This document shows, one piece after another, positions 7,542 to 14,797 of a DNA stretch of 14,859 nucleotides. Position numbers and translations under genes: made by a program. Position 1 is the first letter of the stretch; every line of letters begins with the position of its first letter. Where the stretch lies: positions 1 through 14,859 of the forward strand of contig JAURQB010000202.1 of assembly GCA_030836365.1 (NCBI GenBank). The letters are read 5' to 3'. The notes under the pieces were generated by a model that saw only the letters and a list, made by a program, of their open reading frames with translations, did not search any database and was not told the DNA's origin. This stretch comes from Bdellovibrionota bacterium. Its GTDB lineage: Bacteria; Bdellovibrionota; Bacteriovoracia; Bacteriovoracales; Bacteriovoracaceae.

Positions 7542-8013
7542 CGCTAATTTGAAGAATTCTATACTTTACCTCTTGTATTACACTGCTACAGAAGAAAACT
7601 CTGATGACTCGTTTATCTATCAGTATTTGGATAAAAGTGAAGGTATTCCTATAGGTAAATTATTTTTCTGGATAAAAGGGCTGTGGCAGCAAGATGTCGG
7701 TCAATTTGTCGAACCTGCGGAAGACTTGTATCAAAAATTGATGGGGGTATCACCTATAGACTTTGGGGATGATCAAACTATCGGCCCTTTTCAAAATATA
7801 GAGGAACTCAAAAGGTTTGCTTATTTATTGTGCCAGGATCTTAACTTATCGATGGTTAAGTTGATCTCTGTTGATGAATTTAATCAAGCATGTTGCTCTT
7901 TTTCTAAAAAATCTGAAATTTTGGCCCATATTGATGAAGTTGGTGATACTTTGGAGAACTTAGATGTCGCAAAAAACCAAAACTTCTTTAGTAAGGTACT
8001 CAGTAGGAATTAA
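7534..8013 (+). CDS. Unknown soluble protein, translationally coupled to the preceding gene
   Basis: This is a 159-residue protein with no family that I recognise, no signal peptide and no membrane helix. It has a hydrophobic N-terminal helix-like stretch (LKNSILYLLYYTA), a tryptophan-rich segment (KLFFWIKGLWQQD) and a mostly helical, acidic remainder. The ATG at 7534 overlaps the last 8 bases of the previous gene (ATGAATAA arrangement), so it is probably translated by coupling. A TTG at 7516 could add six residues but has no better ribosome site. The tight link suggests that it partners or assists the glycosidase-like protein. It ends 94 bases before rlmN, with hairpin-forming sequence at its 3' end. 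Confidence 0.75.
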   Translation: MNNANLKNSILYLLYYTATEENSDDSFIYQYLDKSEGIPIGKLFFWIKGLWQQDVGQFVEPAEDLYQKLMGVSPIDFGDDQTIGPFQNIEELKRFAYLLCQDLNLSMVKLISVDEFNQACCSFSKKSEILAHIDEVGDTLENLDVAKNQNFFSKVLSRN

Positions 8014-8038
8014 GTAATTTCGAGTACTTGCCTCGAGG
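7994..8038 (+). other. two overlapping hairpins at the end of the coupled gene
   Basis: AGGTACTC (7994-8001) can pair with GAGTACTT (8022-8029) with one G-U pair. TTTCGAG (8018-8024) can pair with CTCGAGG (8032-8038) with two G-U pairs around a 7-base loop. The two stems share 8022-8024, so they exclude each other. No T-run follows either stem, so a standard intrinsic terminator is not supported. Confidence 0.3.
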
Positions 8039-8071
8039 AAAAAATTCAAAATTTCAGTTTAAATTGACTTG

Positions 8072-8088
8072 TATCCACAATTTGGATA
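8072..8088. promoter_or_regulatory. 6-bp inverted repeat over the rlmN promoter
   Basis: TATCCA (8072-8077) and TGGATA (8083-8088) are exact reverse complements around CAATT. The right arm covers most of the proposed -35 box, as an operator might. The repeat is short enough to arise by chance in AT-rich DNA. Confidence 0.25.
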
Positions 8089-8109
8089 GCACAACCACCA
8101 ACCTATAAT
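8082..8109 (+). promoter_or_regulatory. promoter for rlmN, -10 box covers an upstream ATG
   Basis: A perfect TATAAT (8104-8109) lies 16 bases after TTGGAT (8082-8087, four of six for the -35). Transcription would start near 8116, downstream of the ATG at 8108, leaving the ATG at 8123 as the first usable start. A second possible -35, TTGACT at 8064-8069, has only a poor -10 (TAGCAC) at the right distance. Confidence 0.5.
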
Positions 8110-8122
8110 GCGATTGGATTAC

Positions 8123-9187
8123 ATGAGCGATTTGAGCAAAAAAAATATATATGATTTTTCCAGAGAGACGTTAAAAAACCTACTTATTACGGATGGTTTT
8201 AAGGCTTTTAATGCCCAGCAAATTTTCTCGTGGCTTTATCAAAAAAATGAGCCAAATGTTGAGAGTTGGACAAACATCTCTAAAAATCTAAGAAGTTATA
8301 TTCAAGAGAGCTTTTCGTTTGAACTTCCAACTGTTATTTGGGACGGGCAATCAAAGGATGGTACGAGAAAGTTCCTTATTAAGTTTAGCGACTCCAAGAC
8401 AGTTGAAACCGTTTTGATCCCAGCAAAGAATAGGCTTACCATTTGTATTTCATCTCAAGTTGGCTGTGCGATTGGGTGTACTTTTTGTCATACTGGTACG
8501 ATGGGTTTGACCCGGCATCTTCGACCTTCAGAGGTTACTGGACAATATATTGTCCTCAGCGAGTGGTTAAAAAATATAGAGCCTGATTCAAGGATCACTA
8601 ATATCGTGTATATGGGCCAGGGAGAACCTCTTCATAACTTTGACAACATGAAAGAGGCAACTGAAATATTTCTAGATGATTATGGCCTTGGTCTAGGGCA
8701 ACGTAGAATTACTTTATCAACGAGTGGAATGGTACCTCAAATAAAAAAATTGAATGATTTTCCTCCTGTTAATATTGCAATTTCGCTTCATGCTGCTCAC
8801 GATGATATTCGCTCAGAATTAATGCCAATTAACAAAGTGTATGATTTAAACCGTCTACTCTCTGCCATTAAGGAGATTCCTCTAAAAGCCCACAGGTGGG
8901 TAACTTTTGAGTATCTATTAATTAAAAACTTAAATGACCGGATCGAAGATATTGATGCATTAGTGGATTTGCTACCGCCAAAAATTTCAAAAGTGAATTT
9001 AATACCTTTTAATGAATATCCTGAAAGTAATTTCAAGAAGCCTAGTCACTCTCATATATTGTGGTTTCATAACGAGCTGAATAAAAGAGGAATTATCACA
9101 ACAATTCGGACAACAAAAGGTACAGATATTTTGGCTGCCTGTGGACAGCTTAAAAGTGAGTATGAAAAATTAAATCTATGGAATTAA
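8123..9187 (+). CDS. rlmN: Dual-specificity RNA methyltransferase RlmN
   Basis: This is a radical-SAM enzyme that methylates C2 of an adenosine in 23S rRNA (A2503 in E. coli numbering) and A37 of some tRNAs. With the 8123 start it has 354 residues, close to the family norm. The iron-sulfur ligands are Cys115, Cys119 and Cys122 in the CxxxCxxC of VGCAIGCTFC. Cys108 (seven residues earlier, as in E. coli Cys118) and Cys340 in ILAACGQL (equivalent to E. coli Cys355, the methyl carrier) are both present, which supports an active enzyme. YMGQGEPL, the SAM-site strand, is also intact. ATG 8123 gives the usual short N-terminus (MSDLSKKN). The ATG at 8108 lies within the predicted -10 box and has no ribosome site. 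The 3' end overlaps the opposite-strand gene by 4 bases. Confidence 0.95.
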   Translation: MSDLSKKNIYDFSRETLKNLLITDGFKAFNAQQIFSWLYQKNEPNVESWTNISKNLRSYIQESFSFELPTVIWDGQSKDGTRKFLIKFSDSKTVETVLIPAKNRLTICISSQVGCAIGCTFCHTGTMGLTRHLRPSEVTGQYIVLSEWLKNIEPDSRITNIVYMGQGEPLHNFDNMKEATEIFLDDYGLGLGQRRITLSTSGMVPQIKKLNDFPPVNIAISLHAAHDDIRSELMPINKVYDLNRLLSAIKEIPLKAHRWVTFEYLLIKNLNDRIEDIDALVDLLPPKISKVNLIPFNEYPESNFKKPSHSHILWFHNELNKRGIITTIRTTKGTDILAACGQLKSEYEKLNLWN

Positions 9188-9444
9188 TGTTTGTCGTGCC
9201 TATCAATAACATTTTGATAGTCCCAAGTTTTGACTGAGTCTTCCGCTTCTTTATATTCATCAATTTCTGAACCTTCTGCATTACTAGGTGATCTTGTTTT
9301 TTCTTCTAATTCACCTATTTCATTGTTAATCGAATTTAAATCCAAAGTTGGGAGTTTTGGAAGGGTGTATTGCTCCTCAGCTTTGACTTGGTGACATATA
9401 CTTATCATTTGCGTAATGACGGCCATTGTTAAAAATTTTCTCAT
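9184..9444 (-). CDS. Small secreted protein of unknown function
   Basis: This is an 86-residue protein with a clear signal peptide: a basic MRKF start, a hydrophobic core and a likely cleavage after VKA (residue 22). The mature part of about 64 residues is acidic and polar (EIGELEEKTR, EYKEAEDSV), looks largely disordered or helical, and matches no family known to me. The ATG is preceded by AAAGGT at good spacing, which supports real expression despite the small size. A Cys at 17 lies in the signal peptide, but the residue before it is Ile, so it does not form a lipobox. It is convergent with rlmN, with both stop codons inside the same TTAA, and divergent from sppA across 99 bases. That gap shows no strong promoter on either strand by eye. 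Confidence 0.7.
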   Translation of the reverse strand: MRKFLTMAVITQMISICHQVKAEEQYTLPKLPTLDLNSINNEIGELEEKTRSPSNAEGSEIDEYKEAEDSVKTWDYQNVIDRHDKH

Positions 9445-9543
9445 ATATTACCTTTAAATTAGTCTTCTTAGTTACACTTGTCGGCAAAATGTTTTAAAAT
9501 TAAACAAATAATTTAGAATGATCAGTCAACACAGGAGTCTTCA

Positions 9544-10455
9544 ATGGCCGAATCAAAGAGTAGGGTAATATATGGTTTTTTTGGCCTCATTGGTGTGATG
9601 TTTATTTCTATGCTCATCTTTGCTTTTTTATTACTGCGTAACTTTTCACCAAAAATGTCAGAAGGATTATCTGTAAACTCTGAGTCTCAAGTGGGAGTGG
9701 TTGAGGTCTCTGGTGCTATTATGGAATCGAAAAAGGTAATTAAGAAACTGCTAAAAGCAGAAGAGGATGATTCGGTTAAGGCAATTATCGTTAGAATTGA
9801 TAGCCCAGGTGGTGCTGTCGGCCCGACTCAAGAGATCTATGATGAGATTGTTAGGATTGATAGTTTAAAACCTGTTTATGCGTCTTTTGGTTCTGTCGCC
9901 GCTAGTGGAGGATATTATATTGGAGCAGCCGCACGTAAAATATATGCAAACAAGGGAACGATTACCGGTAGTATCGGCGTGATTATGCAATTTGCGGACT
10001 TGTCAAAAATTTATGAATTTTTGAAGTTTAAACCAGAGATAATCAAGTCAGGAATATACAAAGACATTGGAAGCCCGAATCGTCCGATGACTGATAAAGA
10101 AAAAAAACTTTTAAACACAACGATTAGCAAAGTCCATGATCAATTTAGACAAGACATACTCTCAAGAAGAGAAGGGAAGATTAAAGGTGACCTTTTAAAT
10201 ATTTCTCAGGGACAAATTTTTAGTGGACAAGAAGCTTTAGAAAATGGGTTGGTTGACGGTTTAGGAGGACTTTGGGGGCTTTCAAAGGATATTCATGAGG
10301 AGTTAGAATTAGACGGAAATTTTAGAAAGTTAAAGTTCATCAAACTCAAAAAAGATTTTTCAATTTCTACGATTATGGAAAACTTAGAGAATCCGTCAGA
10401 GTACGCGCAGGGTTTTATTTACAATTTATTAAAACCGATGTTTTTGGCCATATAG
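9544..10455 (+). CDS. sppA: Signal peptide peptidase SppA, half-size form
   Basis: This inner-membrane serine protease (family S49) clears cleaved signal peptides and possibly other membrane fragments. It has 303 residues, the single-domain form like Bacillus SppA, not the 600-residue duplicated E. coli form. One membrane anchor spans about residues 9-32, with the catalytic domain outside. VRIDSPGGAVG lies at 83-93. The nucleophile Ser121 is in SVAASGGYYIG, and the general-base Lys173 is in SGIYKDIGSP. The 52-residue gap between them equals that in the Bacillus enzyme (Ser147 and Lys199). TGSIGVIM follows the nucleophile as expected. The ATG is preceded by AGGAGT with about six bases between. 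It is the first gene of a tightly packed envelope operon; the next gene begins after 3 bases. Confidence 0.95.
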   Translation: MAESKSRVIYGFFGLIGVMFISMLIFAFLLLRNFSPKMSEGLSVNSESQVGVVEVSGAIMESKKVIKKLLKAEEDDSVKAIIVRIDSPGGAVGPTQEIYDEIVRIDSLKPVYASFGSVAASGGYYIGAAARKIYANKGTITGSIGVIMQFADLSKIYEFLKFKPEIIKSGIYKDIGSPNRPMTDKEKKLLNTTISKVHDQFRQDILSRREGKIKGDLLNISQGQIFSGQEALENGLVDGLGGLWGLSKDIHEELELDGNFRKLKFIKLKKDFSISTIMENLENPSEYAQGFIYNLLKPMFLAI

Positions 10456-10458
10456 TTT

Positions 10459-11694
10459 ATGACAGAGTTGCTAATTGAATATTTAAAGAACAATCCCCTT
10501 GGGATTTTAATTTTTGCAGTGACAATTGTGCTCCTGTATTTTTATTTTGTAGATAAAGAGAGAGGGGTGAAACTATCAAAGAAGTATCGCAACTCTATAT
10601 ATGAAGCTCAATCTAAAATATATTTGAATGCGACGAAATATCTAATTTCGGGCAACCGAGACATGGCAATTAAAGAGTTTATCAACGCTGTTAATTTGAA
10701 TAGAGAGACTATTGATACTTATTTTGCTCTTGGGGGATTATTTAGAACAAACGGTGAAATTGATAAAGCAATTTCGATACACCGCTCACTAATAGCGAGA
10801 GACAATATAAACGAAAGCACCCGGCTTCACGCTCTGAGAGAGTTAGCAAAAGATTTTGATAAGGGAGGATTCGTTGATAAAGCAATTAGTAGTTATAAAG
10901 ATATTCTTCGGGTTAATAGAGATGATGTTGATGTATTGAAGTCATTGTGTCGTGTTTTGGAAGATACAAAAGATTGGGAAGAAGCTCTTAAATATAGACT
11001 TCTCTTGTCCAAAGCGACCAACATCTCTCAATCTCAGACTATCTCACATATCCTTGTGCAAAAAGCAGAAGAATGCCTTGCTCAAAAAGATCTGGCGCAA
11101 AGTGAGGAAGTATTAGAGCAGTCATTTCGCTATTCACCTTCTGCAACGGCTAAAATATTGAGGCTTAAAATTTCATTAGCAAAAGGTGACCTAGATAAAG
11201 CATCTTATTATTTTAATGAATTTTTAAGAGAAGATCCTGCTTATCTTAACTTCATGTTCTACAGTTTTGATCAATCAATTAATCAAATAGGCGAATTGTT
11301 TCCAAAATATACCAAATCTTTAGAACATTTAAAAAATAATTTCATATCTCAAAAAGAATCTTTCGATGATTCATCATCTCCGAGTTTAGTTTTGTCAAAA
11401 ATAAGACTTCTCGAGAGCTCAGATGACTACGAGGGAGCTTTTAAAGTTGTTAATAGTTGGATAGAGAAAAACCCAGATCAGAAAAACATGCTTCGATTAG
11501 AGCGGCTAAAGATATTACTTAAGTTGGATAAAAAAGAGGAAGTGTTTAACGAAGCTGCCTTACTTGTAGATAGCTTATCTCACTCTCTTTCTCGTTATTT
11601 TTGTCGTCAATGTGGCCATGAGTCGGACTCGGTTTTTTGGAGATGTCCACAGTGCTATGAATGGGAAACAATTGACTTTAGATGGAAGGTATAA
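10459..11694 (+). CDS. lapB: LapB (YciM)-type TPR protein with C-terminal rubredoxin-like metal site
   Basis: In E. coli, LapB is an inner-membrane adaptor that promotes FtsH degradation of LpxC and so sets LPS synthesis. This 411-residue protein has the same layout. An N-terminal membrane helix (about 14-31) is followed by TPR-like helical repeats from about residue 55 to 350 (AIKEFINAV, KAISIHRSLI, KAISSYKDIL). It ends in a zinc or iron knuckle with Cys382, Cys385, Cys396 and Cys399 (CRQC and CPQC), then WETIDF, matching the E. coli C-terminus in form. Repeat boundaries are approximate. The start is 3 bases after the sppA stop with no strong ribosome site, so coupling is likely. The regulated target in this organism is not shown by the sequence. 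Confidence 0.85.
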   Translation: MTELLIEYLKNNPLGILIFAVTIVLLYFYFVDKERGVKLSKKYRNSIYEAQSKIYLNATKYLISGNRDMAIKEFINAVNLNRETIDTYFALGGLFRTNGEIDKAISIHRSLIARDNINESTRLHALRELAKDFDKGGFVDKAISSYKDILRVNRDDVDVLKSLCRVLEDTKDWEEALKYRLLLSKATNISQSQTISHILVQKAEECLAQKDLAQSEEVLEQSFRYSPSATAKILRLKISLAKGDLDKASYYFNEFLREDPAYLNFMFYSFDQSINQIGELFPKYTKSLEHLKNNFISQKESFDDSSSPSLVLSKIRLLESSDDYEGAFKVVNSWIEKNPDQKNMLRLERLKILLKLDKKEEVFNEAALLVDSLSHSLSRYFCRQCGHESDSVFWRCPQCYEWETIDFRWKV

Positions 11695-11697
11695 CTA

Positions 11698-12084
11698 ATG
11701 GAACGAAATTTTTTTTTAAGATGGCCTTATCTATTATTCATTTTTTCTTTGCTAAATATTTGTATTGCCTCAGCTTCCAGTCAGATGTACGTGAATAAGA
11801 ACTTTATTCATTTACACAAAAATGAATCGATCAATAGTATTGTTTTACTGACTTTGGCCTGCGGCCAAAAAGTTAAGATTGTTAAGGAAAAAAATGACTG
11901 GCTCTACGTTACCTCTGGAAGCTATAAGGGATATGCTTTAAAGAGGAATTTCTCTGATCAGAAATTATTATGTTTTAGCCACACTCATTCGAAACTATAC
12001 AATAAAATCGATCTAAACATGCAAGAAGTTTATAAATTTGGACGGTTGGAAGATCTTTTTATATATGGAGAACCTGAGCTATGA
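11698..12084 (+). CDS. Secreted bacterial SH3-domain protein
   Basis: This is a 128-residue protein with a signal peptide; cleavage is likely after IASA (residue 26). The core, residues about 29-85, has the pattern of a bacterial SH3 (SH3b) domain: MYVNKNFIHLH, a variable loop, CGQKVKIVKEKNDWLYV and YKGYALKRNF. Such domains bind peptidoglycan or periplasmic partners. A roughly 40-residue tail of no recognised family follows. Cys22 in the signal region is preceded by Ile and does not form a lipobox, so a soluble periplasmic protein is expected. The ATG follows GGAAGGT and lies 3 bases after lapB. The end overlaps the next start as ATGA, a typical coupled junction, so it probably works with the next protein. 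Confidence 0.75.
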   Translation: MERNFFLRWPYLLFIFSLLNICIASASSQMYVNKNFIHLHKNESINSIVLLTLACGQKVKIVKEKNDWLYVTSGSYKGYALKRNFSDQKLLCFSHTHSKLYNKIDLNMQEVYKFGRLEDLFIYGEPEL

Positions 12085-12923
12085 TTCTAAGTAGAGGAAT
12101 TTTTATTTTTTTCTTTTCCATTTTTATGTCGGATGCAAATGCCGCGGGGGGAATTGATCAAATCAAAGAAGTCCTTATTAAAGATAAATTAATCAAAGAA
12201 GCAGATCAAAAAAAAATTGAGGAATTGAAGAAGGAAGTTGTCAGACAAAAAAAAATTGAGGCAGCAAACTCACCGGTGACAGAAGAAGAATTTTGGAGCC
12301 TTGTCACTCACTTATGGCTAGTGAAGCGAGAAAGTCGTCTGCGGTGGGATTTTGAAAAAGTTGATTACGGCGTAAATCAAGTTTTTCAAAGTCTTCTGAA
12401 AAAATTAAATATATCTGGAAGTTCTTACAAAATTTTATATCTAAATTCCGATGTCATCCCACATGTTGGGATACCTACTGGAAATGAGTATATCTTACTA
12501 ATCTCGAAGCCATTTATTGAAAAATTAGATCTTTCCAAGCAAGAGATCGCGCTAATTTTATTTGATGAATATGTAAGGTTGAAATTAAATACTTTAATGA
12601 ACAAAGTAAATGCTCGCTTTAATAACCTTGGAGCAAAAAAAACCACCCAAGGGGATAAGACTTTTGAACCTTATTTAAGTGTGTTAGATCAAGAAATTTT
12701 TGTTAAAGGCTTCTCTTTTCAAAATCAATTTAATCTCACGAAAGAAGTTGTGACTTATTTAAAAAATGACAACTCAATAGCTCAAATCTATCACGGACTT
12801 AACGACAAGATAAAAAACCTTGTTCAGTCCGAGCAACAATATGCTTACTACCCCAAAATATATCCGAGTCCAGATTTAAAAGAAACCTGGTTAAACAAAT
12901 TATTGCCAAATCAGAAATTATAG
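12081..12923 (+). CDS. Secreted protein resembling an M48 metalloprotease with the zinc motif lost
   Basis: This is a 280-residue protein with a signal peptide, cleaved probably after ANA (residue 21), followed by a charged helical or coiled-coil stretch (about 25-62). From residue 115 the pattern follows M48 peptidases such as BepA/YfgC: a strand (YKILYLNS), PHVGIPTGNEYILLISKPFIEKLD, then EIALILFDEYVRLK, where M48 enzymes have ELAAVLAHEIAH. Here HExxH is replaced by DEYVR (162-166); only the Glu remains and both His zinc ligands are gone. A later segment, QEIFVKGFSF (204-213), sits where M48 proteins have ExEADRLG. The family link is an inference from pattern, not a database match. If it is right, the protein is an inactive relative, perhaps a chaperone or binding partner in the periplasm. 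It overlaps the SH3 gene by 4 bases. Confidence 0.7.
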   Translation: MILSRGIFIFFFSIFMSDANAAGGIDQIKEVLIKDKLIKEADQKKIEELKKEVVRQKKIEAANSPVTEEEFWSLVTHLWLVKRESRLRWDFEKVDYGVNQVFQSLLKKLNISGSSYKILYLNSDVIPHVGIPTGNEYILLISKPFIEKLDLSKQEIALILFDEYVRLKLNTLMNKVNARFNNLGAKKTTQGDKTFEPYLSVLDQEIFVKGFSFQNQFNLTKEVVTYLKNDNSIAQIYHGLNDKIKNLVQSEQQYAYYPKIYPSPDLKETWLNKLLPNQKL

Positions 12924-12924
12924 T

Positions 12925-13701
12925 ATGACACCAGCAGTTTTATTTAAAATAATTTTTCATCGATTTATTTTTGCTATTTCCTTTATATCAATTATTGGTA
13001 TTTGTTTGTTTTTTCATTTTTATCTCGGCCATGAAATTTCAGAAATAGAAACTTGGCTGTATTATTATTCAGGTACAATCATTATTTTAATTTCATGTAT
13101 AAGATTATTATTCTCCTATTTGAGCTCAGATTTTATTTTTGAAAAAAAATCAATTAATGATTTGTTTAAAACATTTGCGCAGATTGACGCTAGGTTGATA
13201 CTAACAATTTTTAGCATTGGAATGTTTTCAAGTGGATATTTTTATTTACTTGATGTTGAAGGGGCTATTTATCGAGATCAGATGGTTCCCCGGTTTATTG
13301 TATTGTTGTTTATAACTTGTATAGATATTTTTGCCAGCCATCTTCTATTTTACGGCCTTAGCACTAAGGAGATCACTAAGTATGGTCTATTCGATAGCTT
13401 TTTAGTGGTTGTTGGTATTCTCTTTTTTTACCAAAACCTTCACTTGAATTTAATTTTTCTAGCTTTTTACTTTGGCTGTTATTGCGTATATCTGGTCTCT
13501 CAAAATATAGCCTCGGTCTTCATTTATTGGTTTATAGTTTTAGTGCCACTATCTTTGATCGGTTTAAATAAAGTTGATTTTTTTAGTGTAGAATATGAGG
13601 ATTTATTTTCAATGCTAGTCATTGTTTTGGGACATTTGCTACCATATGTTTGGTTACAAAATGAAAAGGAAAGGGAGTCACATGGAACACTCACAGCTTG
13701 A
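12925..13701 (+). CDS. Unknown polytopic inner-membrane protein
   Basis: This is a 258-residue protein with about eight hydrophobic segments, roughly at 13-34, 45-67, 90-108, 122-145, 155-169, 172-190, 195-214 and 228-246. It has short loops and a charged C-terminal tail (QNEKERES). No transporter, enzyme or protease motif was recognised. It begins 1 base after the M48-like gene without a clear ribosome site, and its last 20 bases overlap the start of tolQ. This packing ties it to the envelope operon and makes a role with the M48-like protein or the Tol complex plausible but unproven. It is rich in Phe, Ile and Leu, as expected for a membrane protein in AT-rich DNA. Confidence 0.75.
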   Translation: MTPAVLFKIIFHRFIFAISFISIIGICLFFHFYLGHEISEIETWLYYYSGTIIILISCIRLLFSYLSSDFIFEKKSINDLFKTFAQIDARLILTIFSIGMFSSGYFYLLDVEGAIYRDQMVPRFIVLLFITCIDIFASHLLFYGLSTKEITKYGLFDSFLVVVGILFFYQNLHLNLIFLAFYFGCYCVYLVSQNIASVFIYWFIVLVPLSLIGLNKVDFFSVEYEDLFSMLVIVLGHLLPYVWLQNEKERESHGTLTA

Positions 13702-14359
13702 TATCTTAAGTCTAATTTTAAATGCTGGTATTGTTGTAAAACTTGTTATTTTACTGCTTGTAGGGTTTTCTGTGTACACTTGGGGCATTGTCTTAATGAA
13801 GTATTCCTATCTTAAAAAAGTCGCGTCCGAACGGGATAAATTTAATGAGGAGTTTTCTCTCATCAAAAATATCTTTGAATTACCTGAATCAGGTATAGCA
13901 AGTAGCAAACTCAATAATAGGATACTCCTATCAACCATCAATGAAATAAAGAAAATAGAAGAAATAAACTCTTCAAGAGCAGATAGAAAGATTAGCTCCG
14001 TTCAAGAAATCACGATTGTTGAAAGAGTTATTGAGAATGCAATTTCTGAATGCAGTATTGGTATTAGGAAATTTAATTCCACTTTGGCCAGTATAAGTTC
14101 AATCGCTCCATTTGTCGGTCTTTTTGGAACTGTATGGGGCATTATCAATTCGTTTCAAGGTCTGGCCGGAGGAGGAGGCTCAATTCAAGCGGTTGCGCCA
14201 GGTATCGCAGAAGCCCTTGTTGCGACCGCTATTGGTTTGGCAGCAGCTATTCCAGCGAATTGGTTTTTTAACAAATTTACTTCTGAGGCTGCATCTATAG
14301 AGCAAAAGCTTTTTAATTTTGGAAAAGAAGTCATAAATCTCGTTGAGCGATCTCTTTAA
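13682..14359 (+). CDS. tolQ: Tol-Pal system proton-channel subunit TolQ
   Basis: TolQ forms the inner-membrane proton channel with TolR and drives TolA for outer-membrane constriction and integrity. The protein has 225 residues. One helix spans about 16-38, then a cytoplasmic loop with predicted helices, then two helices near 135-160 and 170-196. The core motifs SSIAPFVGLFGTVWGI (139-154) and VAPGIAEALVATAIGLAAAIPA (171-192) are classic TolQ. Thr150 and Thr182 match the channel threonines of E. coli TolQ. The start at 13682 (MEHSQLD) is preceded by AGGGAG and gives the usual length. An in-frame ATG at 13622 would add 20 non-conserved residues inside the upstream gene. It overlaps that gene by 20 bases and is followed by tolR after 15 bases. 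ExbB is less likely given the following TolR and motif wording. Confidence 0.93.
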   Translation: MEHSQLDILSLILNAGIVVKLVILLLVGFSVYTWGIVLMKYSYLKKVASERDKFNEEFSLIKNIFELPESGIASSKLNNRILLSTINEIKKIEEINSSRADRKISSVQEITIVERVIENAISECSIGIRKFNSTLASISSIAPFVGLFGTVWGIINSFQGLAGGGGSIQAVAPGIAEALVATAIGLAAAIPANWFFNKFTSEAASIEQKLFNFGKEVINLVERSL

Positions 14360-14374
14360 AAAAAAGGATAATGT

Positions 14375-14797
14375 GTGGGCTTTGGACATAACTTGAAAAA
14401 AGATGAGCCGATCGCAGAGATTAACGTAACTCCGCTTGTGGACGTGATGTTGGTGCTTCTTATTATATTCATGGTAACTGCCCCTTTAATGCTTAATGGT
14501 ATAAATCTAGAACTTCCAAAAACCACCGAGAGCAACTCGGTTACTCCCCAGGCAAAAATGGTGATTCTCTCTTTTTCCAAGGAGATGAAACTTTTTATTG
14601 GTAAAGAACCCGTTACATTTGAAAGTCTAAGTAATGAGCTTACAAAGAAATTAAAAAAAAATGATCAAGATGTCGTCTTTCTTCGAGCTGACAAAGAGAT
14701 AAAATATGGCAGTGTTGCTAAGTTAATGAGCTACCTTAAATCTCAAGGATTTTCAAAAATATCTCTAATCACAGAGTTAAAGAAAAACGGTAAGTAG
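14375..14797 (+). CDS. tolR: Tol-Pal system protein TolR
   Basis: TolR is the single-span partner of TolQ and couples proton flow to TolA. The 140-residue protein has a short cytoplasmic N-terminus, the conserved EINVTPLVDVMLVLLIIFMV segment (15-34) and a periplasmic domain ending with a TolR/ExbD-type beta-alpha pattern (VVFLRADKEIKYGSVAKLM). The proton-carrying Asp is residue 23, the same number as in E. coli TolR. The start is GTG at 14375, six bases after AAGGA. The out-of-frame ATG at 14371 is too close to that site and does not lead into this protein. The stop overlaps the next probable start by one base (TAGTG). Confidence 0.93.
   Translation: MGFGHNLKKDEPIAEINVTPLVDVMLVLLIIFMVTAPLMLNGINLELPKTTESNSVTPQAKMVILSFSKEMKLFIGKEPVTFESLSNELTKKLKKNDQDVVFLRADKEIKYGSVAKLMSYLKSQGFSKISLITELKKNGK

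Noticed and set aside
8018..8038. Intrinsic terminator after the coupled unknown gene
   Set aside because: The stem is short with two G-U pairs and is followed by A-rich sequence, not a T-run, on the transcribed strand.
8797..9036. Minus-strand open frame of 79 codons
   Set aside because: It is antisense within rlmN, with no ribosome site or recognised motif.
9392..9396. Lipoprotein lipobox around Cys17 of the small secreted protein
   Set aside because: The residue before the Cys is Ile rather than Gly, Ala or Ser, and a normal cleavage site (VKA) follows; the SH3 protein's Cys22 fails for the same reason.
13622..13681. Longer N-terminus for TolQ from the ATG at 13622
   Set aside because: It adds 20 residues unlike any TolQ, lies entirely in the upstream gene and has a poorer ribosome site than the ATG at 13682.
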